Below, piece by piece: positions 42,127 through 51,317 of a DNA stretch of 64,000 nt (position 1 is the stretch's first letter; each line of letters begins with the position of its first letter). Under the pieces are notes generated by a model. That model worked only from the letters and a program-made list of their open reading frames with translations. It had not been told where the DNA came from and searched no databases. The DNA is from CAZGMC01 sp964526565 (lineage in GTDB: Bacteria > Pseudomonadota > Alphaproteobacteria > DSM-16000 > Inquilinaceae): the NCBI GenBank assembly GCA_964526565.1, contig CAZGMC010000008.1, positions 4,362 through 68,361 of the forward strand, given 5' to 3'. Made by a program: the position numbers and the translations under genes.

Positions 42127-43977
42127 ATGACAACGTCCATCCGCAAAGCCCTTGACATACTGGACGGACGGACGCGCCGGCGTTTGCCTCTGCTGGCCGG
42201 TACCTTTGCCTTGCTCGCCGCCTTCGACGCCGTGAGCGTGGGCTTGGTGTTCCCGCTCATGCTGATCCTCGTGGATCCGCAGGCCGCCGAGCAGAGCGAG
42301 TGGCTGGCGACTGTCGCCGACATCCTGGGTGCGCGCGATCGGCAGTCCCTGGTGATCGGGCTGGGGATGGTGATCGCCGGCTGCTTCGTCGCCAAGAGCG
42401 TTGCGTCGGCGTTCCTGGTCCGATGGCAGTACGCAATGGTGTCCCGCGCCGAGGCGTCGGTGGGCGTCCGCCTGTTCATCCGCTACCTGACCAGCCCCTG
42501 GCAGGCGGTCTCACAGCGCAATTCTTCTGAACTCATCCGCAATGCCTCGACGTCCGCGAGTTCAACTTTTCTTGCATTCATCATTCCAGTCATGACGATA
42601 ATGGTTGAGGGCCTGCTGGGCATCGCGCTTCTTGCGATGCTGCTAATTGCCGATGCGGCCGTCGCTCTTGTTTCCCTGGCGATGGTGAGCTTGGCAGTTG
42701 GCCTGTACTATATCGCGGTTCGGCGTGATCTGACCCGGATCGGGCGGCAATTTCAGGAAGCCACATTCGGTCTTCTCAATCACCTGAAGCAGGGCATTGG
42801 GGCTGCACGGGAGATCCGCGTTCTCGGCCGCCAAGGCGAGTTTGTCCGCAAGCTACAAGATTCACGTGACCTTTATGCCGCTGTGCAGACGAAGCGGGTG
42901 TTCCTGACACAGCTGCCGCGCTACTATCTTGAGTCGGTCCTTGTCATCGTCGTCCTCGTTGCCGTCATCGTGGCCCTTGCCACCCGTGAGCCGACCGAGG
43001 TGGCGCCATTGCTGGCGTTGTTCGGCGTCGCCGCTGTCCGCCTCCTGACCTCAGCAACGCGCGGGCTGGCAGCAATGCAGCAGGTCCGCATCGGTACCGA
43101 GGCGCTGGCCGTGGTTCATGCCGACCTGGTGGCGCCGGCTGCGACGCCGCCGCCACCGATGGCACCAGGGGCATGTGGCCTTCCGGACGCCATGGCCGAT
43201 CCCGGCCCAAGCGCCGCACCGGCTGGCATCCGCGTGCAGGGGATCAGCTTCGCCTACCGGCCAGCCGAGCCGGCGTTGATCGACGTGGACCTGCACATCC
43301 GCTGGGGCGAGAGCATCGGAGTCGTCGGCCCGTCGGGCAGCGGTAAGAGCACCCTGATCGACATCGTCTTGGGACTGCTGCCGCCGACCCGTGGGCAGGT
43401 TCTCGTCGATGGCAGGAACATCCTGGAGATGCTGCCGCAGTGGCGCTCGCGGCTCGGCTATGTGCCGCAGCACATCTACCTGACCGACGACACGCTGCGG
43501 CGAAACATCGCCTTCGGGCTGGCTGACCGGGACATCGACGACGCGCGGGTGCGGCGCGCTCTGCAGATGGCCCACCTGACCGCCGTGGCAGAGGGACTGC
43601 CCGACGGTCTGGATACGGTCGTGGGCGAGCACGGCGCCTCGCTGTCCGGCGGCCAGCGCCAGCGCATCGGGATCGCGCGGGCGCTCTACCACGACCCGGA
43701 CGTCGTCCTGATGGACGAAGCGACCTCGGCGCTCGACAGCGAGACCGAGAACTTTGTGGTGGCCGCGGTCGACGCGCTCAAGCGGCAGAAGACGATCATT
43801 GTCGTCGCCCACCGCCTCAGCACCGTCCGGCGCTGCGACCGGCTGGTCATGCTCGACGGCGGGCGCATGGTCGCGGCGGGGTCGTTCGACGCCCTGGCCA
43901 GGACCAATGCGGATTTCGCGCGAATCGTCGAGCTGGGCACGAGGGGTCGGGCCGCCGCGCAAGAGGAAGCGAGATGA
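42127..43977 (+). CDS. ABC transporter with fused permease and ATPase (PglK/MsbA-like flippase)
   Basis: A 616-residue half-transporter. Residues about 1-330 hold six membrane helices; the ATPase domain (about 375-600) has Walker A GPSGSGKST, signature LSGGQRQRIGIAR, Walker B VVLMDEATSALDSE and the H-loop VVAHRLSTV. It resembles PglK/WlaB-type lipid-linked oligosaccharide flippases. A Wzx-like flippase is also present at 60.1 kb, so two export routes may coexist. The first 800 bases are lower in G+C than the rest. A 112-base spacer precedes it, and its stop overlaps the next gene. Confidence 0.88.
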   Translation: MTTSIRKALDILDGRTRRRLPLLAGTFALLAAFDAVSVGLVFPLMLILVDPQAAEQSEWLATVADILGARDRQSLVIGLGMVIAGCFVAKSVASAFLVRWQYAMVSRAEASVGVRLFIRYLTSPWQAVSQRNSSELIRNASTSASSTFLAFIIPVMTIMVEGLLGIALLAMLLIADAAVALVSLAMVSLAVGLYYIAVRRDLTRIGRQFQEATFGLLNHLKQGIGAAREIRVLGRQGEFVRKLQDSRDLYAAVQTKRVFLTQLPRYYLESVLVIVVLVAVIVALATREPTEVAPLLALFGVAAVRLLTSATRGLAAMQQVRIGTEALAVVHADLVAPAATPPPPMAPGACGLPDAMADPGPSAAPAGIRVQGISFAYRPAEPALIDVDLHIRWGESIGVVGPSGSGKSTLIDIVLGLLPPTRGQVLVDGRNILEMLPQWRSRLGYVPQHIYLTDDTLRRNIAFGLADRDIDDARVRRALQMAHLTAVAEGLPDGLDTVVGEHGASLSGGQRQRIGIARALYHDPDVVLMDEATSALDSETENFVVAAVDALKRQKTIIVVAHRLSTVRRCDRLVMLDGGRMVAAGSFDALARTNADFARIVELGTRGRAAAQEEAR

Positions 43978-44903
43978 GCGTTCTCGGGCCGTGGTCCGCC
44001 CCCGAATCTTGGCTGGTGTTTGGTGCCAGCGGCCTGCTGGGGCACGGAGTGTCCGCCCATCTGGCGGCAACCGGCCGCCGGGTGACGGCGGCCGTGCACC
44101 GCCATACGCTGGCGGTACCCGGAATACAAGAAGTTTCCCTCGATCTGCTCGCCGGCGACGATGCGACGGGGCTGCCGGACGCGACGGCGGCGGACGTGAT
44201 CCTGTATGCGGCGGGCCTGACCAGCGTCGACCGCTGCGAGGAGGACGAGCAGTTGGCCCTGAGTCTGCACGCCGAGATGCCGGCGCGGCTGGCCACCCGG
44301 GCCGCCGCCCTGGGTCGGCGCTTTGTGTACATCTCCACCGACCATCTGTGGGATGGCGCGCACGCCTTGGTCCGGGAAGACGAGCCACCGCGGCCGATCA
44401 ACGCTTATGCGCGGACCAAGGCGGCCGGTGAGCGGATGGTTGCCGCCGCCGACCCCAGTGCCCTGATCCTGCGCACCAATTTCTTTGGCAATGGGCGGCC
44501 GTGGCGCCAGTCCCTGTCCGACTGGATGCTGTCGCGCCTGCGCAGCGGCCAGACGCTTAACGCCTTCGGCGACGCCTTCTTCACGCCGATCGGCATCCCA
44601 CTGCTGACCCAGTTGATCGACCGGGCCGTGGCCGCCGGCCTGCAGGGCATCTACCATGTGTGCGGCGGCCAGCGCATTTCGAAGTACGAGTTCGCCCTGC
44701 ACCTGGCCTCTTGGTGCGGCCTGCCCGGCGACCTCGTCCGCAGGGGGCGCTTGGCCGATGCCGGGCTGCTCGCGCCACGGCCGGCTGACATGTCCCTCGC
44801 CACGGACAAGATCGCAGCTGCCCTGCACATCCGGCCGCCGGGCCTCGAGGAGAGCTTTGCGGCGGTTCTGGGACCGCGGGCGATCCGGCCCACCAGGGAT
44901 TGA
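43974..44903 (+). CDS. RmlD-like sugar-nucleotide reductase
   Basis: A 309-residue extended SDR. The cofactor loop is VFGASGLLGHGVSAHL; YISTDHLWDG and NAYARTKAAGERM carry the Thr/Ser and Tyr-Lys residues. It is an RmlD (dTDP-4-dehydrorhamnose reductase) relative, but no RmlA, RmlB or RmlC gene is in the window, so it more likely reduces another 4-keto sugar of this locus. It overlaps the ABC transporter gene by 4 bases and precedes pseC. Confidence 0.82.
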   Translation: MSVLGPWSAPESWLVFGASGLLGHGVSAHLAATGRRVTAAVHRHTLAVPGIQEVSLDLLAGDDATGLPDATAADVILYAAGLTSVDRCEEDEQLALSLHAEMPARLATRAAALGRRFVYISTDHLWDGAHALVREDEPPRPINAYARTKAAGERMVAAADPSALILRTNFFGNGRPWRQSLSDWMLSRLRSGQTLNAFGDAFFTPIGIPLLTQLIDRAVAAGLQGIYHVCGGQRISKYEFALHLASWCGLPGDLVRRGRLADAGLLAPRPADMSLATDKIAAALHIRPPGLEESFAAVLGPRAIRPTRD

Positions 44904-44980
44904 CGGCCCATGCCCCACACGCGTTCCATGCGGGGTTTCCGGCTCGGCCGACACGCCGCCGGTACGGAGGAGCACGACCA

Positions 44981-46246
44981 ATGACGGGCATGCAGCGCCG
45001 AAAGACGACGGAACCGACCGCGGATGCTCGTCCGCCGGCACGCAACGGATCGACAACCATGACCGAGCCGCGCATTCTCAATTATGGCCGCCATCTTGTG
45101 GAGGAGGACGACATTCAGGCCGTCTGCGCGGTGCTGCGCGGCGACCTGATCACGCAGGGCCCCATGGTGGAGCGGCTGGAGCAGGCGCTGGCCGAGCGGG
45201 TTGGCGCGCGCTATGGCGTGCTCGTCAACAGCGGCACCTCGGCCCTGCACATCGCCTGCCTGGCAGCGGGCATGACGCCGCACTCCCGCGGCGTGACGTC
45301 GGCGCTCACCTTCGTCGCCTCGGCCAACGCCATGGTCTATTGCGGTGGCGTCCCCGCAACCGTCGACATCGACCCGGCGAGACTGGGCATGATGCCCGAG
45401 GCCCTGCGCCGTCACCTCGACGTCTACCCCGAGACCCGGGTGGTGATGCCGGTCAGCTTCGGTGGTCTGGCCCATGCCGCTGCCGAGATCCGCAGCATCG
45501 CGGGGGATCGTATCGTCATCGAGGACGCCTCCCATACACTGGGCGGATGCTATGACGATGGCAGCCCGGTCGGCTGCGGCGCCTATGCCGACATGACGGT
45601 GTTCTCGTTCCACCCCGTCAAGCCGATTACCATGGGCGAGGGCGGGTGCCTGGTCACCAACGATCCCGAGCTGGCGCGGCGGGCACGTCTCTACCGCAGC
45701 CACGGCATCGAGCGTTCGCCCGACCGCTTCATCGGTGACCATGTCGAGGACGGCGACATCCTGCCCTGGGTCTACGAGCAGCAGGCGCTGGGCTTCAACT
45801 ACCGCATCACCGACATCCAGGCTGCCCTGGGCCTGTCGCAGCTTGCCAAGCTGGACCGGTTCGTGGCCCGGCGCCGGCAGATCGCCGCCTACTATGACGA
45901 GGCCTTCGGCAGCCTGCCCCACCTCAGGATACCGCAGAGCGCACCCGAAGACCGGGCCCGCTCGGGCCACCACCTCTATGTTGTCAGCCTGGACTTCGAG
46001 CAGCTCGGGATCACCCGCCGCATCTTCATGGAGCGGCTCAAGGCGCACCGGGTCGGCACCCAGGTCCACTACATCCCGCTGTACCGCCAGCCCTTCCACG
46101 CGCGGACCTTCGGCATGCGTATCGAGGACCATCCCAATGCCGAGGAGTACTATCGCCGCTGCCTGTCGATCCCGCTGTCCCCCGACCTGACTGACGAGGA
46201 GGTCGAGCGCGTCGTGGTCGCGGTTCGCGAGTCGATGGAGCCATGA
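44981..46246 (+). CDS. pseC: PseC-type UDP-4-keto-6-deoxy-HexNAc aminotransferase
   Basis: A 421-residue DegT/DnrJ/EryC1 PLP enzyme. ALRGDLITQGPMVE-like start (VLRGDLITQGPMVERLE), NSGTSALHIACLAAG, SALTFVASANAMVYCGG, IEDASHTLGG, FSFHPVKPITMGEGG (Schiff-base Lys) and LGFNYRITDIQAALGLSQL are PseC signatures. It would aminate C4 of the L-arabino 4-ulose in pseudaminate synthesis. The ATG at 44981 is set by CGGAGGAG at 44965-44972; it adds a 26-residue non-conserved leader, and ATG 45059 is where homology begins but has a weak ribosome site. Its stop overlaps the next start. Confidence 0.88.
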   Translation: MTGMQRRKTTEPTADARPPARNGSTTMTEPRILNYGRHLVEEDDIQAVCAVLRGDLITQGPMVERLEQALAERVGARYGVLVNSGTSALHIACLAAGMTPHSRGVTSALTFVASANAMVYCGGVPATVDIDPARLGMMPEALRRHLDVYPETRVVMPVSFGGLAHAAAEIRSIAGDRIVIEDASHTLGGCYDDGSPVGCGAYADMTVFSFHPVKPITMGEGGCLVTNDPELARRARLYRSHGIERSPDRFIGDHVEDGDILPWVYEQQALGFNYRITDIQAALGLSQLAKLDRFVARRRQIAAYYDEAFGSLPHLRIPQSAPEDRARSGHHLYVVSLDFEQLGITRRIFMERLKAHRVGTQVHYIPLYRQPFHARTFGMRIEDHPNAEEYYRRCLSIPLSPDLTDEEVERVVVAVRESMEP

Positions 46247-47208
46247 AAGCCGCCGTCCTCGGGCTGGGGTCGATCGGCCTCCGCCACGCTCGCAATCTGC
46301 GCACTCTTGGGGTGACGGACCTGATCGGCATGGATCCGGCGGCGGATCGCCGCGCCCGGTTTGCCTCGGACCTGGGCGCCGTCGCATATGCCGACCTTGA
46401 CGAGGCCCTGGCCGCCGCGCCCGATCTGGCGGTCGTGGCCAGCCCCAACCGGTTCCACGTGTCGCAGGCGCTGGCCTGTGCCCGTGCCGGTATCCACCTG
46501 CTCATCGAAAAGCCTCTGTCGTCGGACCGCATCGGGGTCGACAGCCTATTGTCCGAGGTCGCCGGGCGCCGCCTGTTCGTCCATGTCGGGTCGAACTGGA
46601 AGTTCCACCCGGCCTTCGTCACCATGAAGCGGCTGGTTGACGAGGCGGCGGCCGGCCGCATCGTCGGCGCCCAGATCCTGGCCGGCCAGTGGCTGCCCGA
46701 CTGGCACCCCTGGGAGGACTACCGACGCGGCTATTCGGCGCGGCGTGACCTGGGCGGCGGCATCGTCTTCGACAGCCACGAACTCGACTACCTCACTTGG
46801 CTGCTGGGCCCGGCCGTGGCGATCGCCGGGTTCGTCGTGCGCACCGGCGCGCTGGAGATCGAGACGGAGGACGTGGCCGGCAGCTGCCTGCGGCTGGCCG
46901 GCGGGGCGATCGCCACCGTGCAGCTCGACTACATCCAGCGCCAGCCGCGGCGGCGCTACCACCTGACCGGCACCGGCGGCACGATTGAATGGGACCTGCA
47001 GGCCGGCATCGTCACCCTGTACACCGCGGCCGACAGGCAGACGACGGTCATCGACTGCCGGACATCCGACCTGAACGAGATGTATGTCGCGCAGATGCGT
47101 CATGTCCTGGTGGGCATGCGCGACGGCATTGCGCCGGTCACGCCCCTGGCCCATGCCGCGGCGGCCCTCGACCTGCAGCTCGCCCTGCAGTCCGCGGCGA
47201 CCGGGTGA
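46243..47208 (+). CDS. Gfo/Idh/MocA-family oxidoreductase
   Basis: A 321-residue NAD(P)-dependent enzyme. VLGLGSIGLRHARNLRTLG (residues 5-23), VVASPNRFHVSQALACARAG and LLIEKPLSSDR (active-site Lys) form the Rossmann half; GGGIVFDSHELDYLTWLLG carries the conserved His-containing helix. Its LGLGSIGLRH start is seen in the PtmF/NeuB-locus-type members. It may oxidise a sugar of the nonulosonic route or remodel CMP-sugar. It starts within the pseC stop (ATGA). Confidence 0.86.
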   Translation: MKAAVLGLGSIGLRHARNLRTLGVTDLIGMDPAADRRARFASDLGAVAYADLDEALAAAPDLAVVASPNRFHVSQALACARAGIHLLIEKPLSSDRIGVDSLLSEVAGRRLFVHVGSNWKFHPAFVTMKRLVDEAAAGRIVGAQILAGQWLPDWHPWEDYRRGYSARRDLGGGIVFDSHELDYLTWLLGPAVAIAGFVVRTGALEIETEDVAGSCLRLAGGAIATVQLDYIQRQPRRRYHLTGTGGTIEWDLQAGIVTLYTAADRQTTVIDCRTSDLNEMYVAQMRHVLVGMRDGIAPVTPLAHAAAALDLQLALQSAATG

Positions 47209-47212
47209 GTCG

Positions 47213-48382
47213 ATGGGCGGGCCGCGCATCCTGATCGTCATGGATCACTACCTGCCCGGCATCAAGGCCGGCGGGCCGGTCACCGCCATTCGCAGCCTGG
47301 TGGCTTGCCTGGGCCGGGAGTTCCGCTTCCATATCGTCGCGGCCGACCGCGACCTCGGCGACACCGTCCCCTATGCCGGCGTTACGCCGGGAGCCTGGAC
47401 AGAGACGCCGGCCGGCTGTGTCTGCTACCTGCCGCCGGACCGGGCCGGCGTCGGGCGGCTGACGGCTATGCTGCGCAGCACGGCGTTCGACGCGCTCTAC
47501 CTGAACAGCTACTGGTCGCGGCGGGCGACGCTGTTCCCCCTGATCGCCCGGCGCCGGGCGGCACCGTCGCTGCCGCTGATCCTGGCGCCGCGGGGCGAGT
47601 TCTCGGCTGGGGCGCTGGCGCTCAAGCACGGCCGCAAGCGGCTCTACCGGCTCGTGCTGACGCTGGGCGGCCTGGCGCGGGACGCTGTCTGGCAGGCGTC
47701 CAGCGAGCACGAAGCCGCGGACATCCGGCGGGTGATCGGCCCCGGCGCCATGGTCCATGTCGCGCCCGACCTGCCTCTGCCCCTGCCGGAGCTGCCGCGG
47801 CGCGCCCCCAAGGTGCCGGGACGGGCCCGCTTCGCCCTGGTCGGCCGCATCTCGCCGATGAAGAACGTGGCCGGCGCCATCGCCACGCTGGCGGGCCTGC
47901 GCGGCGATGTCGGCCTGACGATCTACGGTCCGGAGGAGGATGCCGCCTATGCCGGGCAGTGCCGGCGGGCCGTTGCGGCGCTGCCAGACCCAAGGATCGT
48001 GCACTGGGGCGGGGTGCTGGCGCCGGAGGCGGTGCCGGCGGTGATGAGCGGCGCGGATGCCTTTCTGCTGCCCAGCCTGGGGGAGAACTTCGGTCACGTC
48101 ATCCTGGAGGCCCTGGGGGCCGGGTGCCCGGTCGTGATCAGCGACAGGACGCCGTGGCGCGGCCTGCAGGCGCGCGGCGTCGGCTGGGACCTGCCGCTCG
48201 AGGCGCCCCACGCCTTCACCGCCGCGCTTCAGGCGATCGTGGACATGGACGAGCCGACCCACGCTCGCATGCGCCGGGCCGCCCGCGGCCATGCCGAGAC
48301 GGTCCAGCACGAGGACTGGCGGGTGGAGGCGAACCGGCGCCTGTTATGGACGGCGATGGAACGATGCTCCGCCCGGCAATAA
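47213..48382 (+). CDS. glycosyltransferase family 4
   Basis: A 389-residue GT-B enzyme. RILIVMDHYLPGIKAGGPVTA is the N-terminal acceptor region. ILAPRGEFSAGALALKHGRK and ASSEHEAADIRRVIG are linker blocks common in this family, and FALVGRISPMKNVAGAI with FLLPSLGENFGHVILEAL give the donor-binding half including the EX7E-type segment. It likely adds one residue to the repeat unit. The ATG at 47213 lies 4 bases after the preceding stop. Confidence 0.87.
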   Translation: MGGPRILIVMDHYLPGIKAGGPVTAIRSLVACLGREFRFHIVAADRDLGDTVPYAGVTPGAWTETPAGCVCYLPPDRAGVGRLTAMLRSTAFDALYLNSYWSRRATLFPLIARRRAAPSLPLILAPRGEFSAGALALKHGRKRLYRLVLTLGGLARDAVWQASSEHEAADIRRVIGPGAMVHVAPDLPLPLPELPRRAPKVPGRARFALVGRISPMKNVAGAIATLAGLRGDVGLTIYGPEEDAAYAGQCRRAVAALPDPRIVHWGGVLAPEAVPAVMSGADAFLLPSLGENFGHVILEALGAGCPVVISDRTPWRGLQARGVGWDLPLEAPHAFTAALQAIVDMDEPTHARMRRAARGHAETVQHEDWRVEANRRLLWTAMERCSARQ

Positions 48383-48493
48383 CCCCAGACCGCCATATCG
48401 CGGTCCGCGGCTGCCGCATTCGGACGCAGCAGTCGTACACGGCATGCGCGGGAAAGGAACGTCCCCAGTGGTTCCTGTCGAAACAGTTCTGAG

Positions 48494-49375
48494 ATGCGGT
48501 GCCAGATGGCGAACAATCCACACGGCCTGAGGATGCGTTTGGCGCGGAAACTGGCGCGCATTGTCTTTCCGTATGTCGAGCGTTACCTGGACCTGCACGT
48601 CACGCCTGCCGATTTCTACTCCCCGGTGCCGCGTCTGGACGAACTGCCGCGGGACATCTATGAGCGACGCCACTCGCTGACGGGAGTCGACATGAACGAG
48701 CCCGCCCAGCTTAGGCTGCTGCACGAGGTCCTGCCGCGCTACCTCGCGGAATACACGGCGGCGGGCAATCCCGGACTTTCCATCGCCGATGCCTTCGTGC
48801 TTCATGCAATGATCCGCGAGCGCCGGCCGGGGCAGATGGTGGAAATCGGCGGCGGCCACAGCACGCTGATCGCTCTGCAGGCATTGCAGCGCAACCGGGA
48901 TGAAGGACACGATGCGGAGTTGATCTGCATCGAGCCCTACCCTTCGGACATGCTGAGGCAGGCCGCGGGCAGGGGCATGCGACTGATTGAATGTCCCGTG
49001 CAGGCCGTCGACTTGGCGCTTTTCGAAACCACCGACCTGCTGTTCATCGACAGCAGCCACGTCTGCCGGATAGGCAGCGACGCGACCCACGAAATGCTGG
49101 AGATCGTCCCGCGCCTGCCGGTCGGGGCGGCGGTCCATTGGCATGACATCGTCCTGCCAGCCAACTATTGGCGGGAATGGACCGAACGAAACCTGTATTT
49201 CTGGAACGAGAGCTATTTCCTGCACGCCTTCCTGCTTTTCAACCGCGCCTTCAGCGTCAATTGGGGGGCGCGGTACATGGCGCTGACCCATGGTCAGGCG
49301 CTTGAGGCGACCCTGCCGTTCTACAGGGACGGCCAGCACATCACCTCGTTCTGGGCGGAACGTGTCCGGCCGTGA
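48494..49375 (+). CDS. class I SAM-methyltransferase-fold protein
   Basis: A 293-residue protein. GQMVEIGGGHSTLIALQAL (residues about 113-131) is a SAM-type loop, LICIEPYPSDMLRQAA motif II, and TTDLLFIDSSHVCRIGSD motif IV. The sequence resembles methyltransferases found at ends of O-antigen operons, but a methyl acceptor cannot be named. It follows a 111-base gap with no clear element. ATG 48506 is an alternative start. Confidence 0.78.
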   Translation: MRCQMANNPHGLRMRLARKLARIVFPYVERYLDLHVTPADFYSPVPRLDELPRDIYERRHSLTGVDMNEPAQLRLLHEVLPRYLAEYTAAGNPGLSIADAFVLHAMIRERRPGQMVEIGGGHSTLIALQALQRNRDEGHDAELICIEPYPSDMLRQAAGRGMRLIECPVQAVDLALFETTDLLFIDSSHVCRIGSDATHEMLEIVPRLPVGAAVHWHDIVLPANYWREWTERNLYFWNESYFLHAFLLFNRAFSVNWGARYMALTHGQALEATLPFYRDGQHITSFWAERVRP

Positions 49376-49452
49376 GAGCCGGCGGAGGAGAACAGAAGGA
49401 CAATGGACAGTTTCGGCTCACGCCGGAGCGGGATCGGTCTCGTACAGCCCGA

Positions 49453-51057
49453 CTACGCGGTGCGCAGCCGCCAGCGCCGCGTGGCGAGGGACACCAGCAG
49501 CAGCAGCGCCAGCGCCGAGGACATCGAAATCGCAACGTGGATCCCGAGCATGACGACGTGGTCGATCCCAAACATGTTTATGAGCGGATACGCAAAGACG
49601 AAGAGATAGGCCGTCTTGAAGTACAGGCCGACTGAGTCCGGCAGGGCCTGAAGCAGGGTCCAGCCCCCCTGCAGCACGACGCCGGCGAATAAGAGAACCG
49701 CGATGCCGCCCATGCCCCCGAATGTGACCTTTGCCCATCCCCAGATCGTCCAGGGCTCACTCAGGTAATACTGGCGAGCATGTTCCTCGTCATAATCGCG
49801 ATAGGCGATGGTGAAGACCTGCGCCGTGCTGATGTCTATGCCGTCAAAAACGTCTCCGATGACGAGCGCGTTGGCAATGTTCTTCAGCGCATAGGAAGAG
49901 CGCAGGTATCTGTCGATGATTTCTTGATCGCCGTCGCGCGTCAAGACCTGCAGTCCGAAATCGATGATGCCGAGCCGGCCCAGGATCGGGTTGGACCAGC
50001 GGGACGTATCGAACAGGATCGTATCCTCCTGGTCGACGGCCCGGCGTGCCATTATGGGAGTCGAGCCCTCGGTCACGGCCGGGTCAGACTCGGTCGGTTG
50101 TCCGGACGTGGCCGCGCTGTCCAGGCGGCTGTAGATGTCCTGACGCGTCATGTCATGGATTGTGCTTTCCAAAGGGTTCTCCACGCCGACATGCTGCATC
50201 CTGAAGATGTGGCCGGTGAACCCGGTGACGACACTGACGACCATCATCGCAACTACCCCCAGCATGAATGCCCGGGGACTGACGGACTGTATGGCATGGC
50301 GCACCGCCAGAACCATGAAAAGGATCATTGCAATGCGCATAGCGCCGCCGCGCGAGCCGCCCATGATGGCAATGCACAGCCAGATCACGACAAACGCGAC
50401 GGCAATCCACCACTGTACCGGCGGGGCATCCTTTCGGGCTACGAGCCAAGCCAGGGTGATGATCAGCGCGATGTCGATGTTGAACAGGCGAACGAACCAG
50501 CCGATCTGGGCCGGCAGGTAGCCGGTGTGAATGTACGGCTCGGCGACGAAGTTGATCCCCAGGGCAAGAACCCACAGGAGCGCCAGCCCGCCGATCGTCA
50601 CGAAGTCATGCTGCAAAAGATCTGGAATGGAGGTGTGCTGCCTTCGCCTGCCGGCCGCGGTCAGCCGGGCCGTGGCCTGAACCCCCAGCAGCAGGGCCAC
50701 CGTGCCGAACAGGATGTACGTCAGCCCCTGGCGGATTTCCTCGCTCGTGAAGGGCTCTATGCTGGGAAAGCCGAGCGCGGTCGACGGGAGGATCAGGTAG
50801 CTCGTGACGCGGATATGCACGAACAGCAGAAAGAACAGGGCGATGGACAGCAGCACCGGCCTGGTCGGAGCCGACATGGCATAAAGAGCCGTCACCAGGA
50901 CCGCATTGAGGGCCAGGAACAAGGCTGTTTCGGACAGTCCCATGAAATAGGACGGTCCGACGATCGTCCACCACAGAAAAATGAACCCTGCATGTAGGAT
51001 CAGAATTACGGAAAGTATTTTCCGGAGCTCGGTGCGGCGGGTCAGCCATTGCTGCAT
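49453..51057 (-). CDS. Wzy-like O-antigen/exopolysaccharide polymerase
   Basis: A 534-residue integral membrane protein with roughly ten or more hydrophobic helices and a large hydrophilic loop of about 150 residues after GFTGHIFRMQHVG. This topology is typical of Wzy polymerases and O-antigen ligases. Late residues YKFTYLF-type helices (GLYFKTAYLFVFAYPLINMF) close it. It would join lipid-linked repeat units on the periplasmic side, partnering the Wzx-like protein at 60.1 kb. Wzy sequences diverge widely, so the call is by topology and context. The ATG at 51057 follows GGAGAT. Confidence 0.72.
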   Translation of the reverse strand: MQQWLTRRTELRKILSVILILHAGFIFLWWTIVGPSYFMGLSETALFLALNAVLVTALYAMSAPTRPVLLSIALFFLLFVHIRVTSYLILPSTALGFPSIEPFTSEEIRQGLTYILFGTVALLLGVQATARLTAAGRRRQHTSIPDLLQHDFVTIGGLALLWVLALGINFVAEPYIHTGYLPAQIGWFVRLFNIDIALIITLAWLVARKDAPPVQWWIAVAFVVIWLCIAIMGGSRGGAMRIAMILFMVLAVRHAIQSVSPRAFMLGVVAMMVVSVVTGFTGHIFRMQHVGVENPLESTIHDMTRQDIYSRLDSAATSGQPTESDPAVTEGSTPIMARRAVDQEDTILFDTSRWSNPILGRLGIIDFGLQVLTRDGDQEIIDRYLRSSYALKNIANALVIGDVFDGIDISTAQVFTIAYRDYDEEHARQYYLSEPWTIWGWAKVTFGGMGGIAVLLFAGVVLQGGWTLLQALPDSVGLYFKTAYLFVFAYPLINMFGIDHVVMLGIHVAISMSSALALLLLVSLATRRWRLRTA

Positions 51058-51317
51058 CTCTGATCTCCGGCGCCGCCGCACTGGCCCCGCCCTTTGGCGG
51101 ATGAAGGGCGCCCAGATGCATCCGGCCCCGGACAAAGCCGTCTCACCAGGGCGGATACTGGAGGATGTCGCGATCGGATCGGAAACCATATCCGAATGGC
51201 ATGAGTCGCCGGGGGCCGCAACTGTCAAAATGTCTCAATTCCGAAATTCCACAGGGGCGTCCGCCTGCTGCCGGATCCGTACTTGCCCGACCCACGACCC
51301 TCCGTCGTCAGCCGCAG
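51058..51317 (-). promoter_or_regulatory. upstream region of the Wzy-like gene with possible promoter
   Basis: A 260-base gap within a same-strand block. On the minus strand a perfect TTGACA lies at 51223-51228, with a weak CTCATG hexamer (51200-51205) after a 17-base spacer. This may be a separate promoter for the polymerase gene. Nothing else stands out. Confidence 0.3.

Noticed and set aside
43974..44903. dTDP-rhamnose pathway (rmlD)
   Set aside because: No rmlA, rmlB or rmlC is in the window, and the neighbours are an ABC exporter and pseC. It was kept as a generic RmlD-like reductase.
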